Assembly (NCBI GenBank): GCA_002293545.1 | Contig: DBDL01000060.1 | Span: forward strand, 4,679-12,963 | Direction of reading: 5' to 3' | DNA from: Lachnoclostridium sp. UBA933 | GTDB taxonomy: Bacteria; Bacillota; Clostridia; Lachnospirales; Lachnospiraceae | DNA length: 8,285 bases | Shown: positions 6,328 through 8,285 of the stretch, piece after piece | Layout of the letters: every line of letters begins with the position of its first letter | Numbering within the stretch: position 1 is the stretch's first letter | Program-made: the position numbers and the translations under genes | The notes under the pieces: generated by a model | Seen by the model: only the letters and a program-made list of their open reading frames with translations | Database searches by the model: none | Told to the model about the DNA's origin: nothing

Positions 6328-7317
6328 ATGGCAAGGAAGAAACGGCTGAATCCTCTGGCAGTGCTTGATCAGCAAAAAAAAAGCGTATTGATAACAGAAA
6401 GCGCCGGTAATAAGAAGATTCTGCGCACGGTATTTTATATCCGTTTATCCGTCAGAGATAACGAAAAAAAGGAGGAAAGCAGTTTGGAAAATCAAGCTGC
6501 GTTGTTAAGAGATTATATTGCCGGTAAAAAAGAATTTGCTTTCATGAAAACTTACATAGACAATGGAAAAAGCGGCGTCAGTTATGACCGCCCTGCATTT
6601 CGGGAAATGATGGGGGAAGTAAAGAGCGGGAATCTGGATTGTATTATTGTTAAAGATTTATCCCGGTTGGGGCGTAATTATTTGGAAACCGGAAAGTATC
6701 TGGAACAGATTTTTCCGCTTTTTCATATCCGGTTTATTTCTGTAATGGACGGATATGACAGTATTCGGGGAGATTCGGTCAATGACGGGATGATCATACC
6801 GCTGAAAAACATTATGAATGAAAGCTATGCAAAAGATATTTCAGGCAAGACTTCCGGCGCATTTGATGCCAAAAGGAAACAGGGAAAATATCTGGGGAAT
6901 TATCCGCCCTACGGTTATAAAAAAGACAGCGGCGATAAAGGGCATTTATTGATTGATGAAAAAACTGCCGGGAATGTCAAGCGGATTTTCCAATGGAAAC
7001 TGGAGGGGATCATGCATGATGAAATAGCCGCAATGCTTAATGCCTCCGGCATATCGGCACCCTACCGGTACTATTATGAAACCGGATTGTTAAGTACGTC
7101 AAAATATGAAACGAGTATCTGGAGCAGCCGTATGGTAAAAAAGCTGCTTATGAATCAAGTTTATATTGGAAATATGGTTTCAGGAAAAGAAAGAAGCTCT
7201 CTGGTAACGGGGATTCACAGAAAAGCTATGCCGGAAAGGGATTGGTTTGTCACAGAGGGTACACACGAAGCCATTATTTGCAAAGAGGATTTTTATAAAG
7301 CGCAGGAACGGAGATGA
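6328..7317 (+). CDS. Serine recombinase 2, short form lacking zinc ribbon and coiled coil
   Basis: A 329-residue protein related to its two neighbours. It has an N-terminal extension of about 30 basic residues, then the catalytic domain with FYIRLS and Ser41, KDLSRLGRN with Arg113 and Arg116, and the recombinase domain (PPYGYKKD, AGNVKRIFQWKLEG, IAAMLNASGI, YIGNMVSGKE, TEGTHEAIICKEDF). It stops right after the DNA-binding domain, where family members normally continue with a zinc ribbon, coiled coil and about 200 more residues. The next gene starts 6 bases later, so there is no leftover C-terminal sequence to suggest a frameshift. The catalytic residues I can identify are present. GGGGGTGA (6314-6321) lies 6 bases before the ATG. 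It may work as a partner or modulator of recombinases 1 and 3, or be a deletion derivative that is still translated. Confidence 0.88.
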   Translation: MARKKRLNPLAVLDQQKKSVLITESAGNKKILRTVFYIRLSVRDNEKKEESSLENQAALLRDYIAGKKEFAFMKTYIDNGKSGVSYDRPAFREMMGEVKSGNLDCIIVKDLSRLGRNYLETGKYLEQIFPLFHIRFISVMDGYDSIRGDSVNDGMIIPLKNIMNESYAKDISGKTSGAFDAKRKQGKYLGNYPPYGYKKDSGDKGHLLIDEKTAGNVKRIFQWKLEGIMHDEIAAMLNASGISAPYRYYYETGLLSTSKYETSIWSSRMVKKLLMNQVYIGNMVSGKERSSLVTGIHRKAMPERDWFVTEGTHEAIICKEDFYKAQERR

Positions 7318-7323
7318 ATTGAT

Positions 7324-8285
7324 ATGTCAAACAATGCCAGTGTTTATGTAATTGCCGCATATATCCGATTGTCGAAAGAAGATGTTGATATAACAGATGT
7401 AACCGCGGAAAAAAAAGAAAGCGGCAGCATTACGAACCAAAGGATGCTGATACAGGATTTTATAAAGAGCCGCAATGAATTTGAGGGCTGTAAAATAATT
7501 GAAAAGTGCGACGATGGTTTTTCCGGAAAAAAATTTGACCGGCCGCAATTTACCGAGTTGATCGAAATGGTGAAAAAAGGGGAAGTGAATTGCATTATTG
7601 TCAAAGATTTTTCGAGGTTTGGAAGGGATTATATTGAGCTTGGGGACTATTTGGAGCAGATTTTTCCTTTTTTCCGTATCCGGTTTATCTCAATCAACGA
7701 TAATTATGACAGTGCCTGCAATAACAGAAAGACAAACGGACTGGAAACGGCGTTTAAAAATATTATTTATGATTATTACAGCAGAGAAGTTTCAAAAAAA
7801 GTACGCCTGACCCGGAAAAAGCTCGCAAAAGACGGCTGTTATGCGGGTTTCCTTGCACCGTATGGGTATTTAAAATCCTGTGGTCATAAGAATCCATTCA
7901 TCATAAATCAGGATACGGCTCCGGTTGTCAAGGAAATATTTGCATTGCGTCTGAAAGGAATTTCTGCGGCGCAGATTACAAGGATATTAAACGGAAAGAA
8001 GATTCCGTCGCCGGCACAATATGCTTTTGAAAGCGGACTTGGTGATTTGCGGGGAGTTTATCAATGTACCGCATGGAATGCAAACAGGGTAATGAATATT
8101 TTAAGGGATGAGCGGTATACCGGGCATATGGTTTCGCAAAAATGGGAAACAAAAGGCGTGTGCGGTAAAGCGGTAAAAACCGGAGAGAAAGATTGGATAA
8201 AAGTACGGGATACCCATGAGGGGATTATTTCTGAAGAACTATTTCGGGCAGTTCAAGCCTTGCTGCCAAACCGCAGGAACCGGAG
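7324..8285 (+). CDS. Large serine recombinase 3, N-terminal part (3' end outside window)
   Basis: The frame opens at ATG 7324 (MSNNASVYVIAAYIRLSKED) and stays open to the window end, 320 complete codons. Seen: catalytic domain with YIRLS and Ser17, KDFSRFGRD with Arg98 and Arg101, INDNYDS as in recombinase 1, then the recombinase domain (APYGYLKS, VVKEIFALRLKG, ITRILNGKKIPSP, RYTGHMVSQK, DTHEGIISEELF). The zinc ribbon and coiled coil, if present, lie beyond the window. GGAG at 7310-7313, inside the end of recombinase 2, is 10 bases from the ATG, so it belongs to the same operon. It is a third distinct paralogue rather than a recent duplicate: the aligned motifs agree but the intervening residues differ widely from recombinases 1 and 2. 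Confidence 0.93.
   Translation, partial: MSNNASVYVIAAYIRLSKEDVDITDVTAEKKESGSITNQRMLIQDFIKSRNEFEGCKIIEKCDDGFSGKKFDRPQFTELIEMVKKGEVNCIIVKDFSRFGRDYIELGDYLEQIFPFFRIRFISINDNYDSACNNRKTNGLETAFKNIIYDYYSREVSKKVRLTRKKLAKDGCYAGFLAPYGYLKSCGHKNPFIINQDTAPVVKEIFALRLKGISAAQITRILNGKKIPSPAQYAFESGLGDLRGVYQCTAWNANRVMNILRDERYTGHMVSQKWETKGVCGKAVKTGEKDWIKVRDTHEGIISEELFRAVQALLPNRRNR

Larger units (their letters stand above)
1398..8285. mobile_element. Part of a skin-like (sigK-intervening) element, continuing beyond the window
   Basis: Everything from the sigK break to the window end is treated as element DNA. It holds a terminator at the boundary, a two-component system and a recombinase operon containing three large serine recombinases. 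In B. subtilis the skin element carries a single such enzyme, SpoIVCA, next to the 5' half of sigK, and it excises the element in the mother cell; C. difficile has an analogous element. The second junction and the 3' half of sigK are not in the window, so element length and precise excision cannot be shown. An integrative conjugative element or prophage that happens to occupy the same site is the main alternative. Confidence 0.7.

Noticed and set aside
6328..7317. A frameshift or assembly error truncating recombinase 2
   Set aside because: No zinc-ribbon or coiled-coil sequence appears in any frame after 7317; recombinase 3 begins 6 bases later with its own ribosome site and catalytic domain.
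7327..7604. Minus-strand frames overlapping recombinase 3, and the short plus-strand frame at 7598-7810
   Set aside because: They are shadows of recombinase 3, whose frame continues open with conserved motifs from 7324 to the window end.
1..8285. CRISPR arrays, tRNA or rRNA genes, insertion sequences, riboswitches
   Set aside because: No spaced direct repeats, cloverleaf or ribosomal sequences, DDE transposases with terminal inverted repeats, or recognisable riboswitch cores were seen on either strand.

Overview
The window comes from a low-GC, endospore-forming member of the Firmicutes, most likely the Clostridia. It carries the end of one mother-cell sporulation sigma factor (SigE) and the front half of the next (SigK), with strong AG-rich ribosome binding sites and clostridial-type protein sequences. 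I cannot name the species. All gene names rest on remembered family sequences; no database was searched.

Layout. (1) Positions 3-449 are the 3' end of sigE, closed by a hairpin terminator (479-515) shared with a convergent small gene. (2) Positions 548-826 (minus) encode a ComFB-family protein with its own consensus sigma-A promoter at 865-893. (3) Positions 1002-1484 are the 5' portion of sigK. It matches SigK through regions 2 and the start of region 3, then loses all similarity just after codons Asp-Glu-Asp-Asp (about 1392-1409). This is where, by remembered alignment, the B. subtilis sigK gene is split by the skin element. The foreign sequence starts there, and 30-odd bases later there is a strong perfect hairpin terminator (1440-1482). 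(4) Positions 1528-4264 (minus) are a two-component system: an OmpR-type response regulator followed, with a 26-base overlap, by a polytopic histidine kinase that starts at TTG. (5) Positions 4456-8285 (plus) form a tight operon: a small DUF6870-like protein overlapping by ATGA with a first large serine recombinase (543 aa, complete), a second short one (329 aa, no zinc ribbon or coiled coil) and a third that runs off the window.

Interpretation. The block from about 1400 to at least the window end looks like one side of a skin-like element inserted in sigK. In B. subtilis and C. difficile, a serine recombinase removes such an element from the mother-cell chromosome and restores a functional sigK. 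Here the likely excision machinery is unusual. There are three tandem recombinase paralogues plus a translationally coupled small protein, and a two-component system lies between the sigK half and the recombinases. The sigK reading frame has no room for the N-terminal pro-sequence found in B. subtilis, so element excision may be the main post-transcriptional control of SigK in this organism. The 3' half of sigK is not in the window, so the model is not proven. An integrated conjugative or prophage-like element that permanently broke sigK remains possible.
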